From CAYURR01 sp964446745 (GTDB taxonomy: Bacteria > Bacillota > Clostridia > Lachnospirales > WQUN01), in assembly GCA_964446745.1 (NCBI GenBank), contig CAYURR010000028.1:1-22415 (forward strand): a stretch of 22,415 nt of DNA. Reading direction: 5' to 3'. The translations under genes and the position numbers were made by a program. Each line of letters opens with the position of its first letter. The first letter of the stretch is position 1. Below, in pieces: positions 1 to 7,324 of this stretch. The notes under the pieces are model-generated. The model did no database searches. It worked only from the letters and a program-made list of their open reading frames with translations, and was not told where the DNA came from.

Positions 1-50
1 TTTTTTTGTAAAATCTATTAAAAACGGTTCCAAACACAAGGAGATTCAAC

Positions 51-1265
51 ATGCGTGTAGCGGCTATTATAGCGGAATACAACCCATTTCATAACGGTCA
101 TATGTATCATATATCTCGTACCCGGGAGCTCACCAATTGTGACTATCTAATAGCCATCATGAGCGGTAATTTTATTCAACGTGGCTATCCTGCTGTGTGC
201 GATAAATTTTCGCGAGCGCGTGCCGCGCTGTTACACGGGGTCGATTTAGTCATTGAACTGCCTGTATACCTATCCACCGCGTGCGCAGAATACTTCGCAT
301 ATGGCGCGGTCTCTGCGCTAAACAATACGCGTGTCGTCGACTACCTGAGCTTTGGCAGCGAATGCGGGGATATCGGTTCACTTTGGCGTGTTGCCGATGC
401 ATTGACCGATGCTGATATCTCGGAGCGGCTAGATAGCGAAATAAGAAGCGCCGTACGAGACGGCCTATCATACCCGGCCTCACGCAGCCGCGCGTTATCA
501 GGCCTTGCAGACGATGACATCATCAAAAACCCGAATAATATTCTCGGCATCGAATACCTAAAGGCACTCAAAAAACTCAATTCGGACATCAAACCAATGA
601 CTGTAGAGCGAACAGGCGAAGGTTATCATTCGGAACGTATGAACAGCTTTGCATCTGCCACCGCCATACGTAAGGCCGTGAGTGTCGGAGATCTCAATCA
701 CATACGCGAAGCGATGCCCGAGGCTGCATTTGATATATTCGCATCCGAACTTGCAAAGAGACGCACAGACATCGACGCATTGAGTTCCGTGTTTCAATAC
801 ATCGTGAGGAGCACAGCAAAATCTGACATCACTGATCTGCTGGACGTGACCGAGGGTCTTGAAAATCGATTCATATCCGCAGCATCCGAGACATTCCGCC
901 TGACAGAGCTCATTGATCGTGTAAAGACCAAGCGTTATACCCATACGCGCATCTCGCGAACGTTACTGCACATCCTATTAGGCATAGACAGGGCTACGGT
1001 AACACGTATCATAGAAAACGGCGTTCCCTACTTACGCGTGCTCGGCTTTCGAAAAAGCAGCGTCGAGCTGCTCTCTCACCTTACATCCGTAGCCTCAGTG
1101 CCGGTTATTACGAACATGAAAAAAGCATTGGACGACGAAAGTCTCGCCGCGACAATGCTTAAAAAAGAGATATATGCAACGGATATGTTTAATCTCTGTG
1201 ACACGAACAGTAAGGCTTATCCCATTAACCATGAACTGACTACACCGATTGTCGTTGTAGACTAA
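51..1265 (+). CDS. tmcAL: tRNA(Met) cytidine acetate ligase TmcAL (YlbM family)
   Basis: TmcAL activates acetate with ATP and transfers it to N4 of the wobble cytidine C34 of elongator tRNA-Met, forming ac4C in the cytoplasm. The 404-residue protein has the family's usual length. Its N-terminus has the nucleotidyltransferase signature EYNPFHNGH, with the HxGH nucleotide-binding motif at residues 14-17. The conserved SATAIR stretch is at 202-207 and PNNILGIEYL at 161-170. The ATG at 51 follows AAGGAG, about 7 bases upstream, at 40-45. It is the only plus-strand gene and converges on the phosphotransferase; the two stop codons overlap, so the coding ends share 4 bases. It is not part of the flagellar operon. 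Family assignment is firm; activity is inferred from the family. Confidence 0.93.
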   Translation: MRVAAIIAEYNPFHNGHMYHISRTRELTNCDYLIAIMSGNFIQRGYPAVCDKFSRARAALLHGVDLVIELPVYLSTACAEYFAYGAVSALNNTRVVDYLSFGSECGDIGSLWRVADALTDADISERLDSEIRSAVRDGLSYPASRSRALSGLADDDIIKNPNNILGIEYLKALKKLNSDIKPMTVERTGEGYHSERMNSFASATAIRKAVSVGDLNHIREAMPEAAFDIFASELAKRRTDIDALSSVFQYIVRSTAKSDITDLLDVTEGLENRFISAASETFRLTELIDRVKTKRYTHTRISRTLLHILLGIDRATVTRIIENGVPYLRVLGFRKSSVELLSHLTSVASVPVITNMKKALDDESLAATMLKKEIYATDMFNLCDTNSKAYPINHELTTPIVVVD

Positions 1266-2206
1266 AGTCTGTCTGCCACCGCAAGCTGAGAGAACATCCA
1301 TGATGAAAAATAATCCTCAATTCCACCTGCGAGTCTTTGCTGTTCCGGTTCATGTTTAACACATAAAAACGATCTCAAATACTCCGTCAGATAGTAAAAG
1401 AACGAAAAATAGCAGTAATAGCAAAAGCGATCAAAGTTTAATGTATATGTCAAACCGGCGTTTCGAAAAGCGGATTGTATATCAATTACCTGCTGTTCGA
1501 TATGCATAAAGAACCATGTATCCCTCTCGATCGGGCCGAGCTTTGGCTGATCCCAGTCAACGACGGTAAAATGCCCGTTTCCGATTATGCAATTACCGCC
1601 AGCATCACCATGCGTGAGGCAGAATCCACTCGTGTCCTCTTTACAGCGTGCTGAGAAAAGCCTTAAGCGATCGGCATAGCGGTCAATTATATCATTCTTT
1701 TTACGCAAGATTTCACGTATCCGATCCGCATACACATTATGCAGAGGCAGCTTCGAGATTAGCTGATGGAACGCTTCGATCACTTGATCTCCAAAGTCTT
1801 CAACCTCTATATCTAATAACTTAGTATCAAGCTTATATACCATCACAAGACGCTCAAACAACTGACCGAGCGGATAGTCCTCTATATTCTCGCCTTCAAT
1901 AAACGGAAACATCGCCAGCACGCCATCATTAAAGTCACAAGCAAGCGCTCCGGTCTTGGTTTTGATTACAGGAGTAACAAATGATATCCCGTTACCTATC
2001 ATAAACTCAACCACGGATAAACTGCGACGGTAGCTTTCCTTGTGATAGTCCCAATAGTCTATCTTTACAAAATACGCATTATCTGCGCAGGTTACCTTCC
2101 ATGTTTCACCGAAAAAGCCCCTCTTGGCTGGTACGATATCACAAAAGGCTATACCGTATGTTCCTATTAAAAAAGTTCTGAGTTCAGATATATAGTCCGG
2201 TTGCAT
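1262..2206 (-). CDS. APH/CotS-type phosphotransferase family protein
   Basis: This 314-residue protein is a member of the aminoglycoside-phosphotransferase/choline-kinase-like superfamily, which transfers ATP phosphate to a small-molecule hydroxyl. The Brenner-type catalytic loop THGDAGGN (Asp201, Asn205) is followed by VVDWD at 215-219, the metal-binding equivalent of DFG. A lysine in the N-lobe (FVKID, about 48) may bind ATP. The closest sub-family I can suggest is the spore-coat CotS/YtaA-like group of Firmicutes, but the sequence does not reveal the substrate. There is nothing specific to a resistance enzyme. The ATG has a strong GGGAGGG site 4-5 bases upstream. It is the last gene of the minus-strand series, 40 bases after the RNA methyltransferase gene, and its end overlaps tmcAL convergently. 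Confidence 0.75.
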   Translation of the reverse strand: MQPDYISELRTFLIGTYGIAFCDIVPAKRGFFGETWKVTCADNAYFVKIDYWDYHKESYRRSLSVVEFMIGNGISFVTPVIKTKTGALACDFNDGVLAMFPFIEGENIEDYPLGQLFERLVMVYKLDTKLLDIEVEDFGDQVIEAFHQLISKLPLHNVYADRIREILRKKNDIIDRYADRLRLFSARCKEDTSGFCLTHGDAGGNCIIGNGHFTVVDWDQPKLGPIERDTWFFMHIEQQVIDIQSAFRNAGLTYTLNFDRFCYYCYFSFFYYLTEYLRSFLCVKHEPEQQRLAGGIEDYFSSWMFSQLAVADRL

Positions 2207-2246
2207 AAATCCCTCCCACTATCTTTATGATCACATCAAACAAGCC

Positions 2247-3713
2247 CTAAGTACGCGCATGCGGAAATTTGTTTTTTACCATATCGCCATTTTTCTTGCC
2301 CCATCCGAGCGAAAAAACACCCATATCGCCCGCATCCATGCATACTAATACGTTGCCATCAGCGGTATCTGAGCACACAGTACCCGAACCATATCCAATC
2401 TCAAACGACGCGCCGGTCAAATATGTGCCGAGCGAAACATCCTCCGGCTTCAATGTAACCCTCCGCTTGACCTCCCGCACATCTAATCCCATTGCAAACG
2501 CCAATGACGGTTCAAAGCGGTTACGCTTGAACTCCCCTAAATACCAGCCGTTTCTGACGATACGCAGGCCGTTTAGCTTAAGTGTTATGTCTAATCCGGC
2601 TTTGCAATCCAACCCTCCTGCTGCACTCACATGGTACAAGCGGTCCTGTATCCTCGTAAGCCTGAGATTGTCCGCAAAATATTTCCCCTGTTCAAATACC
2701 TCGTCACAAAAATCCTCGAACAACTCGATCTCAGCAATCCTTTTTGCCTTTGCACCGCGTTTTTCCGGTGCGGTCGTATCAGCATATGTTATATCATTCT
2801 CGTTTTTTCGTCTTTCGATTATACCTACAAAATGCCCCTCACCCATCGCCCTGTGTGGCCATATGCGCCCACACGAAGCTGTTTCATCATCGTTGTCGAG
2901 CTTTATTCCGCGCGATATCCCTAATGCCCCATGCTCTATGCCCACAAATTCAAACTCCGGATTCCGAGATATGAACTCCGCCAACATCTGTTCATTCTCC
3001 GCTATCTCGAACGTACAGGTCGAATAGATAATGCGCCCGCCTTGCTTTAGCATCTTGGCAGCATGATACAGCAACTCACGCTGCATCTGTCCGCAACGCT
3101 CGGGTTTATGATCCTCCCATTTGGAAATGGCCTCAGGATCCTTTCTAAACATCCCCTCGCCCGAACACGGCGCATCTATCAATATCCTGTCAAAGAACCC
3201 CTCGAACCGCGTCGCCAACCGCTCGGGCAATTCGTTGGTCACGATCGCATTACGTACCCCAAATGTCTCAAGATTTCTCACAAGCGCTTTGCAGCGTGAC
3301 GCACTGATATCGTTCGAGACCAATATACCCTTACCTTTTTGCAGGCTCGCAACATGCGTACTCTTACCACCCGGCGCGGCACATAGATCAAGCACATCCA
3401 TCCCGGGTTCTATATCGGCCACGGATGCGGGCAGCATAGCGGACGGCTCTTGAATATAAAACAAGCCCGCATGATAATACGGGCTCTTGGCCGGTCGTAC
3501 ATTTTCCGGGAAATAAAAACCTGTACTACACCAAGCAACCGCACCGGTCAGACCGAACGCCTTTACAAGTCCTTCGGCACGGTCCTTAGGCAGCTTTAGC
3601 GTATTGATGCGTATGCCTCCGTAACGCTCGCGTTCAAAGCAGTCAAAGAAGCTCTGCGCCTCCTCGCCGAGTAAGCCGCGTATCATTTCGCAAAACGCCT
3701 CCGGCAACCTCAT
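2247..3713 (-). CDS. rsmF: RsmF/NOP2-family RNA m5C methyltransferase
   Basis: This is an S-adenosylmethionine-dependent enzyme that probably methylates C5 of a cytidine in 16S rRNA or tRNA. In the 488-residue form used here, the SAM-binding motif DLCAAPGGKS lies near 109-118. The catalytic and release cysteines sit in APCSGEGMFRK (Cys183) and STCTF (Cys233), both diagnostic of NOL1/NOP2/Sun proteins. The remaining roughly 230 residues match the C-terminal RNA-binding extension of the Firmicutes RsmF group. I moved the start to the ATG at 3713: it overlaps the ACP stop as ATGA and has GGAGG 7 bases upstream. The longer frame from 3761 adds 16 residues unlike the family and runs 52 bases into the ACP gene. 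The exact target (16S C1407-like or another site) cannot be read from sequence. Confidence 0.9.
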   Translation of the reverse strand: MRLPEAFCEMIRGLLGEEAQSFFDCFERERYGGIRINTLKLPKDRAEGLVKAFGLTGAVAWCSTGFYFPENVRPAKSPYYHAGLFYIQEPSAMLPASVADIEPGMDVLDLCAAPGGKSTHVASLQKGKGILVSNDISASRCKALVRNLETFGVRNAIVTNELPERLATRFEGFFDRILIDAPCSGEGMFRKDPEAISKWEDHKPERCGQMQRELLYHAAKMLKQGGRIIYSTCTFEIAENEQMLAEFISRNPEFEFVGIEHGALGISRGIKLDNDDETASCGRIWPHRAMGEGHFVGIIERRKNENDITYADTTAPEKRGAKAKRIAEIELFEDFCDEVFEQGKYFADNLRLTRIQDRLYHVSAAGGLDCKAGLDITLKLNGLRIVRNGWYLGEFKRNRFEPSLAFAMGLDVREVKRRVTLKPEDVSLGTYLTGASFEIGYGSGTVCSDTADGNVLVCMDAGDMGVFSLGWGKKNGDMVKNKFPHART

Positions 3714-3961
3714 GCCAAAGCCTCCGATATAAACACCGCAAGTGTTGAAACCGTTCTGCACGCGTCGAGGTTTAGATCCGTTTCGATGATGTCCACGCCG
3801 AAAAACTCCTCTACCCTACAGATAAACGCATACGCAGTAACGGAGTCCAACATCCCGCCTTTACCGATAATTACAGCATCCGTTTCCTTTTCTGCACCTG
3901 TACTCTCTGCCAACATACCCAATAGCGTTTCTTTTATCTGTTCTTGTGTTTGTTTAGCCAT
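3710..3961 (-). CDS. Acyl carrier protein-like protein
   Basis: This 83-residue acidic protein has the four-helix ACP pattern. The phosphopantetheine attachment serine is Ser40 in GMLDSVTAY, which replaces the classic DSL with DSV. It is followed by a typical helix II (FICRVEEFFGVDI). It is the only small carrier visible in the window and lies 8 bases inside the end of the FkbH-like gene, with GAGGTG as ribosome binding site. It is therefore most likely the partner that carries the acyl group loaded by the FkbH-like enzyme. It is probably not the housekeeping fatty-acid AcpP, because no fab genes are nearby and the DSL motif is altered; that is inference. The family call is firm. Confidence 0.87.
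   Translation of the reverse strand: MAKQTQEQIKETLLGMLAESTGAEKETDAVIIGKGGMLDSVTAYAFICRVEEFFGVDIIETDLNLDACRTVSTLAVFISEALA
3721..3725 (-). promoter_or_regulatory. Ribosome binding site that fixes the rsmF start
   Basis: GGAGG on the minus strand lies 7 bases before the ATG at 3713-3711, inside the 3' end of the acyl-carrier-protein gene. It supports 3713 as the methyltransferase start and not the ATG at 3761. Confidence 0.75.
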
Positions 3962-4988
3962 TTAGCACCTCTATCCCGCTCTTACTTATATCATAACTAT
4001 TTCTTATAGCATTCCAATCCGCTATAAACATAACCTCTGCATCTGCTCCGACTGTCACAAGACCCGTCTCGGCAACAAAACCCAATATCCTTAGAAGTAG
4101 CAACACCTGCCGGTTCAATCCCGAATTCTTGTATCTGAATTTAAATGTAGGGTTTACTATCGCAGTCTCCGTTGCCAGCCTTTCAAGTGTCGCATACAAA
4201 AACACCGTGCCCACACCCCTGCCCTCTATGCGGCAGGATACGCAAAACACATCTATAGTCCCATCCGCTATCATACAGACACCGACGATACCATGCTCCC
4301 CAAAGATGTCGCTGAGCTCACATACGAATACATAGTGCCCTTCTATAGCGGCGTACCCCTTAATCAAGTCACGATCGATGGCCGCTCTTATGTTATTCAT
4401 CTTATTTGTGCGCGAGGCGAGTTCACAGACCCTGTCCATATCCGCTTCGTTCATCGGCCTCACTATTAGCTTCATCTTGCACTCCGCTAAGAATTCCTCA
4501 CGTGTACCCGTGAAACGTTCTTGAAACAAAACCCGCTGTTCATATGCCTGCATCACCGAGCGCCTCTGCATCGGCACATAGCCCTGCAACTCATGCCCAA
4601 TGCGGGATTTGAGTGCGATCAGTTCAGTGGGCGCGTAGACGCTTACATCGGGCAAAAACCGCCCTACCTGATAGCGTTCAAAAGCATCGTCATCCACAAA
4701 CGCAATTGTATCCGCCGATATATTAAAATGCTCTATTATTCGGTTCAATGCTATATGCTTGGGCTCATATGTGAATTGCGGATAAAGGAAATATTCCTCG
4801 AGCTCATAGTACCTGAGCACATCCACCGCACGCGCACGGTCATTGCGGCTCACGATGCTCTGTAATATCCCCTTTTGATCGGCAAAAAAAATAAAATCCC
4901 TTACCATAATGTTAAGGGATGTGTTCTCCTCGCCCACAGAGCCCGACCAGAGGGTTTCGTCGAGGTCCCATGCGATGAGCTTTATCAT
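3954..4988 (-). CDS. FkbH-like HAD-IIIC phosphatase / acyltransferase
   Basis: This 344-residue two-domain protein belongs to the FkbH family. Characterised members take 1,3-bisphosphoglycerate and load a glyceryl unit onto an acyl carrier protein. The N-terminal HAD domain shows WDLDETLW (Asp8, Asp10), SRND (47-50, for the usual SKND), EPK (75-77, catalytic Lys77) and VDDD (98-101). The C-terminal GNAT-like half shows the family landmarks SRTNKMN (192-198), DIFGEHGIVG (227-236) and CRIEGRGVG (252-260). It overlaps the GNAT gene upstream (ATGA) and the ACP gene downstream (8 bases). That context strongly suggests the ACP is its acceptor. No polyketide genes and no methoxymalonyl-ACP dehydrogenase or O-methyltransferase genes are present, so the final product is unknown. 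The substrate could differ from glyceryl. Confidence 0.88.
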   Translation of the reverse strand: MIKLIAWDLDETLWSGSVGEENTSLNIMVRDFIFFADQKGILQSIVSRNDRARAVDVLRYYELEEYFLYPQFTYEPKHIALNRIIEHFNISADTIAFVDDDAFERYQVGRFLPDVSVYAPTELIALKSRIGHELQGYVPMQRRSVMQAYEQRVLFQERFTGTREEFLAECKMKLIVRPMNEADMDRVCELASRTNKMNNIRAAIDRDLIKGYAAIEGHYVFVCELSDIFGEHGIVGVCMIADGTIDVFCVSCRIEGRGVGTVFLYATLERLATETAIVNPTFKFRYKNSGLNRQVLLLLRILGFVAETGLVTVGADAEVMFIADWNAIRNSYDISKSGIEVLNG

Positions 4989-5461
4989 AACTGGCTTAGC
5001 TCCATTTCCATCGTGATGTGCGTGGCCTTAAAGCCGCATTCCTTATACAGACTGCGCATTGGTATATTGCTCGTATGGACCTTTCCGACGATATGCTTTG
5101 CACCGTTTCGGCGGCAATACTCAAGGCCATGCTGCATCAGTCTCTTTCCGCAATCTGTGCCGCGCACCTCGGGCGACAGATAAAAGCTCCTGAAGTTCAC
5201 ATATCGTTCCTTAGTGACGGAATTTGTGCGTATATCCACCCACATCCATCCGCAAACACCTTCATCAAGTGTCATAACGAGCATGCCTGCGTTGTTTTTT
5301 TGCATCGATTCCCTTAACTTTCGCGCATGAAACTCGGGATCTGTCACCGCTTCGTCTCCGAACGATATCCTCGATATCTCCGCTTCAAAGCCCGCTAAAC
5401 ACATGACATCGCCTTCCGTGCATGGCCTTATCTGTGTATTGTCTATAATTTCACTCATCAT
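4985..5461 (-). CDS. GNAT family N-acetyltransferase
   Basis: This 158-residue single-domain protein has the GCN5-related acetyltransferase fold and transfers an acetyl or acyl group from CoA to an amine. The acetyl-CoA pyrophosphate-binding motif A appears as SPEVRGTDCGKRLM (96-109), slightly degenerate from RxxGxG/A. It is followed by the C-terminal motif B landmarks N132 and SLYKECGF (137-144). It starts with a double ATG at 5461 that overlaps the stop of the BpsA-like gene (ATGA), with AGGA just upstream. It also ends in an ATGA overlap with the FkbH-like gene. Co-translation with both neighbours is likely. The acceptor is unknown: a polyamine made by the upstream enzyme, a sugar amine or a protein N-terminus are all possible. 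Confidence 0.82.
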   Translation of the reverse strand: MMSEIIDNTQIRPCTEGDVMCLAGFEAEISRISFGDEAVTDPEFHARKLRESMQKNNAGMLVMTLDEGVCGWMWVDIRTNSVTKERYVNFRSFYLSPEVRGTDCGKRLMQHGLEYCRRNGAKHIVGKVHTSNIPMRSLYKECGFKATHITMEMELSQL

Positions 5462-6645
5462 ACATTCTTCCTATCCACCAGCAGGAATCTGTCGCCTCCG
5501 CAATGTGGGCAATGCGAAGCCTTGAGGTGCTCGATATTCATAAACGCCTCATTCTTTCCCACACCATAGACCTTGTTGCAGCGTATGCAGGTATATTTCC
5601 TGACTGTCACGCGTGCCTCGCCTGTATATAACGCCGCATCACGCAGTTCCTTTTGATATTCTTTAGTCTGAACCTTCTTTGTTTCCTCGGTCGTGCCGAG
5701 CACATACATATTGCTCACGCTGCCTGTGATCTGCGAACCCTCATAGCGGTTAAATGAACGATATAGCGACTTTATAATCAGCCCGAATTCCGAGAACATG
5801 GTTTGCAGCTTCAATAAATCAAGCGGAGGCTTCTGCCCGAACGAAAGCAAGAGGTTGACACCGGTCTTTTCCAGCATATACAGGCCTCGGGTTATAAATA
5901 ATCGACATCCGTCCACCGTATATGGCGGGTCTGTAAACATCAGATCATGTGTAGCCTCGAGTCTATCCGACAAGGGTTGTTTGAGGTCGTGTTGTACGCA
6001 TTTTATGGGTAACTTCGCTTGTTGAGAGAAACCTTGAAGCGACGCAACAATGCGTTCGTCCTTCTCGACTACCGTTATCCTAACCGGGATACGCTTTTGT
6101 TTAAACAGATGCTTCAAGAGTACGCATACCGCGACTGAAATAAAATCGTCGTCGCCTATACACAATACATCCTTGTTGAATATATTTGCTGTCTGTATCG
6201 CAAGCACCGCACGTTTTAAAGCGGTGATAGGCAGGCATTTACATTGATCGAGCGTGGTGTCTGCATTGGGCCTGTCCATGAAAATCTCTGTGAGCTCATC
6301 CAACGCATCCTCAAACATAATCTCAAGCTCGTTGTCGTCTAATCTATCCAATGCCATCAACTGCAGATAGAGGCTTTCATCAAGGCCCTCAAATCCCAAT
6401 TCGTTACAGATAAAACGCTTGCCCGTCTCTGTAAGGCGTAACCCGCCTATAGTCGATACAAAATCGAGCTTTTTATATTCGTTTTTCATCGCAACGACAA
6501 CAGGCACGGGCATAAATATCTCCCGTGCCAAATCATTTATCGGTATTTGCTCGTTGAAATATAGCTTTATCAGGAACTGCTCGGCCACATTGGGGCCCTC
6601 GTTAAGATTAGTTCTTTCGGCGATTTCTGAAAGAACCCTATTCAT
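5458..6645 (-). CDS. BpsA/DUF43-like aminopropyltransferase relative with zinc ribbon
   Basis: This 395-residue protein resembles N4-bis(aminopropyl)spermidine synthase (BpsA, DUF43), which makes branched polyamines from decarboxylated SAM. An N-terminal winged-helix-like region (about 15-85, ending LTETGKRFI) is followed by a Rossmann methyltransferase-like core. The core carries the nucleotide-binding segment CIGDDD (162-167), VVEKDER (192-198) and the family-defining TDPPYT (238-243). The RPN...TLDQC linker (125-135) also fits DUF43. The tail holds a four-cysteine zinc ribbon: Cys353-x2-Cys356 and Cys379-x2-Cys382. The start at 6645 has only a weak purine-rich site, and the other in-frame or nearby starts run into stops. 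It lies 13 bases after the MltG-like gene. Whether it makes branched polyamines or modifies something else is open. Confidence 0.75.
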   Translation of the reverse strand: MNRVLSEIAERTNLNEGPNVAEQFLIKLYFNEQIPINDLAREIFMPVPVVVAMKNEYKKLDFVSTIGGLRLTETGKRFICNELGFEGLDESLYLQLMALDRLDDNELEIMFEDALDELTEIFMDRPNADTTLDQCKCLPITALKRAVLAIQTANIFNKDVLCIGDDDFISVAVCVLLKHLFKQKRIPVRITVVEKDERIVASLQGFSQQAKLPIKCVQHDLKQPLSDRLEATHDLMFTDPPYTVDGCRLFITRGLYMLEKTGVNLLLSFGQKPPLDLLKLQTMFSEFGLIIKSLYRSFNRYEGSQITGSVSNMYVLGTTEETKKVQTKEYQKELRDAALYTGEARVTVRKYTCIRCNKVYGVGKNEAFMNIEHLKASHCPHCGGDRFLLVDRKNV

Positions 6646-6658
6646 ATTTCATCACTCA

Positions 6659-7324
6659 TCATCGTTTAATCTTTCGTCCTGTCAATAGATATACTAATTC
6701 GTCATATCCGGAGCCAAATGGTATGTTGAACTCGCCGTTCATTACATACATTTCAAGCTTAGCTTTTACTAAGTAACTGCTAAAACTCTTTGCGCTGTCA
6801 ATAATACCGGCCTGTTCCATTAGATCCGATACCTCATTCAACGACATGCCTTTCTCTATGCCTAAGACGAAGCGGTTACTCTCCGTCCTTGCATAGCCCT
6901 TTTTAGCAGAAGCGGTAGCTGTAGGGGTTTCGGTAGATTGCGCTAATGTGGCTTGGGTTTCGGGTTCATCGGTGGGAGGAGCAGATGCCTCAAGGGCTTG
7001 CTCATCGGTATTGGTATGAGGGAACACCATGCCAAGCTGACCCGCACGGTTGATCACGAAACGATCCGAGACATGATACTCGGCTTCAGCCGCCATGATC
7101 ATATCCAGCTTGCGCGCACGGTCGATGATTTCATCGTCGGTCAGATCGATCGGGACCGTTATAATCTCCGGTTCCGGTGTTACTATAGGCATAGCCACAG
7201 GCTCATTGATTACCGTTTTTTCAGGGGGCTTTGCTCCGTTTTCCTCGCTGTAAGCCCAGAAAATGACCGCTGCGGTTATGATTATACCTATACCAAATCC
7301 TAAAACAATATTCTTTATTTGCAT
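6659..7324 (-). CDS. Membrane-anchored MltG-type LysM-like domain protein, no catalytic domain
   Basis: This 221-residue protein has one N-terminal membrane helix (about 7-24) and a proline/threonine-rich extracellular linker. Its C-terminal part (about 145-218) reads like the LysM-like substrate-recognition domain of the endolytic transglycosylase MltG/YceG: GMSLNEVSDLMEQAGII, then NGEFNIPFGSGYDELVYLLTG. The catalytic YceG domain with its active-site glutamate is missing altogether, so lytic activity is not expected. Clostridial flagellar operons often carry such a gene after the DUF6115 gene; peptidoglycan contact during flagellar assembly is a guess. Its ATG overlaps the preceding stop (TAATG) with GGAG close by, which indicates translational coupling. 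I chose 7324 because the membrane helix follows at once. Confidence 0.62.
   Translation of the reverse strand: MQIKNIVLGFGIGIIITAAVIFWAYSEENGAKPPEKTVINEPVAMPIVTPEPEIITVPIDLTDDEIIDRARKLDMIMAAEAEYHVSDRFVINRAGQLGMVFPHTNTDEQALEASAPPTDEPETQATLAQSTETPTATASAKKGYARTESNRFVLGIEKGMSLNEVSDLMEQAGIIDSAKSFSSYLVKAKLEMYVMNGEFNIPFGSGYDELVYLLTGRKIKR

Noticed and set aside
1..50. Promoter or terminator tail before tmcAL (T7 run, AT-rich)
   Set aside because: Too little upstream sequence is in the window to see a stem or a -35 element. Only the ribosome binding site is supported.
1262..2206. Antibiotic resistance kinase
   Set aside because: Only the general APH-superfamily catalytic motifs are seen. Nothing points to an aminoglycoside substrate, and there is no mobile-element context.
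2269..3027. Open plus-strand frame of 252 codons opposite the RNA methyltransferase
   Set aside because: It is antisense to a well-supported gene, with Ser/Pro-rich composition typical of a shadow frame and no family motif.
3714..3761. Longer N-terminus for the RNA methyltransferase
   Set aside because: The 16 extra residues do not look like the family, overlap the ACP gene by 52 bases and lack a better ribosome binding site than the GGAGG at 3721-3725.
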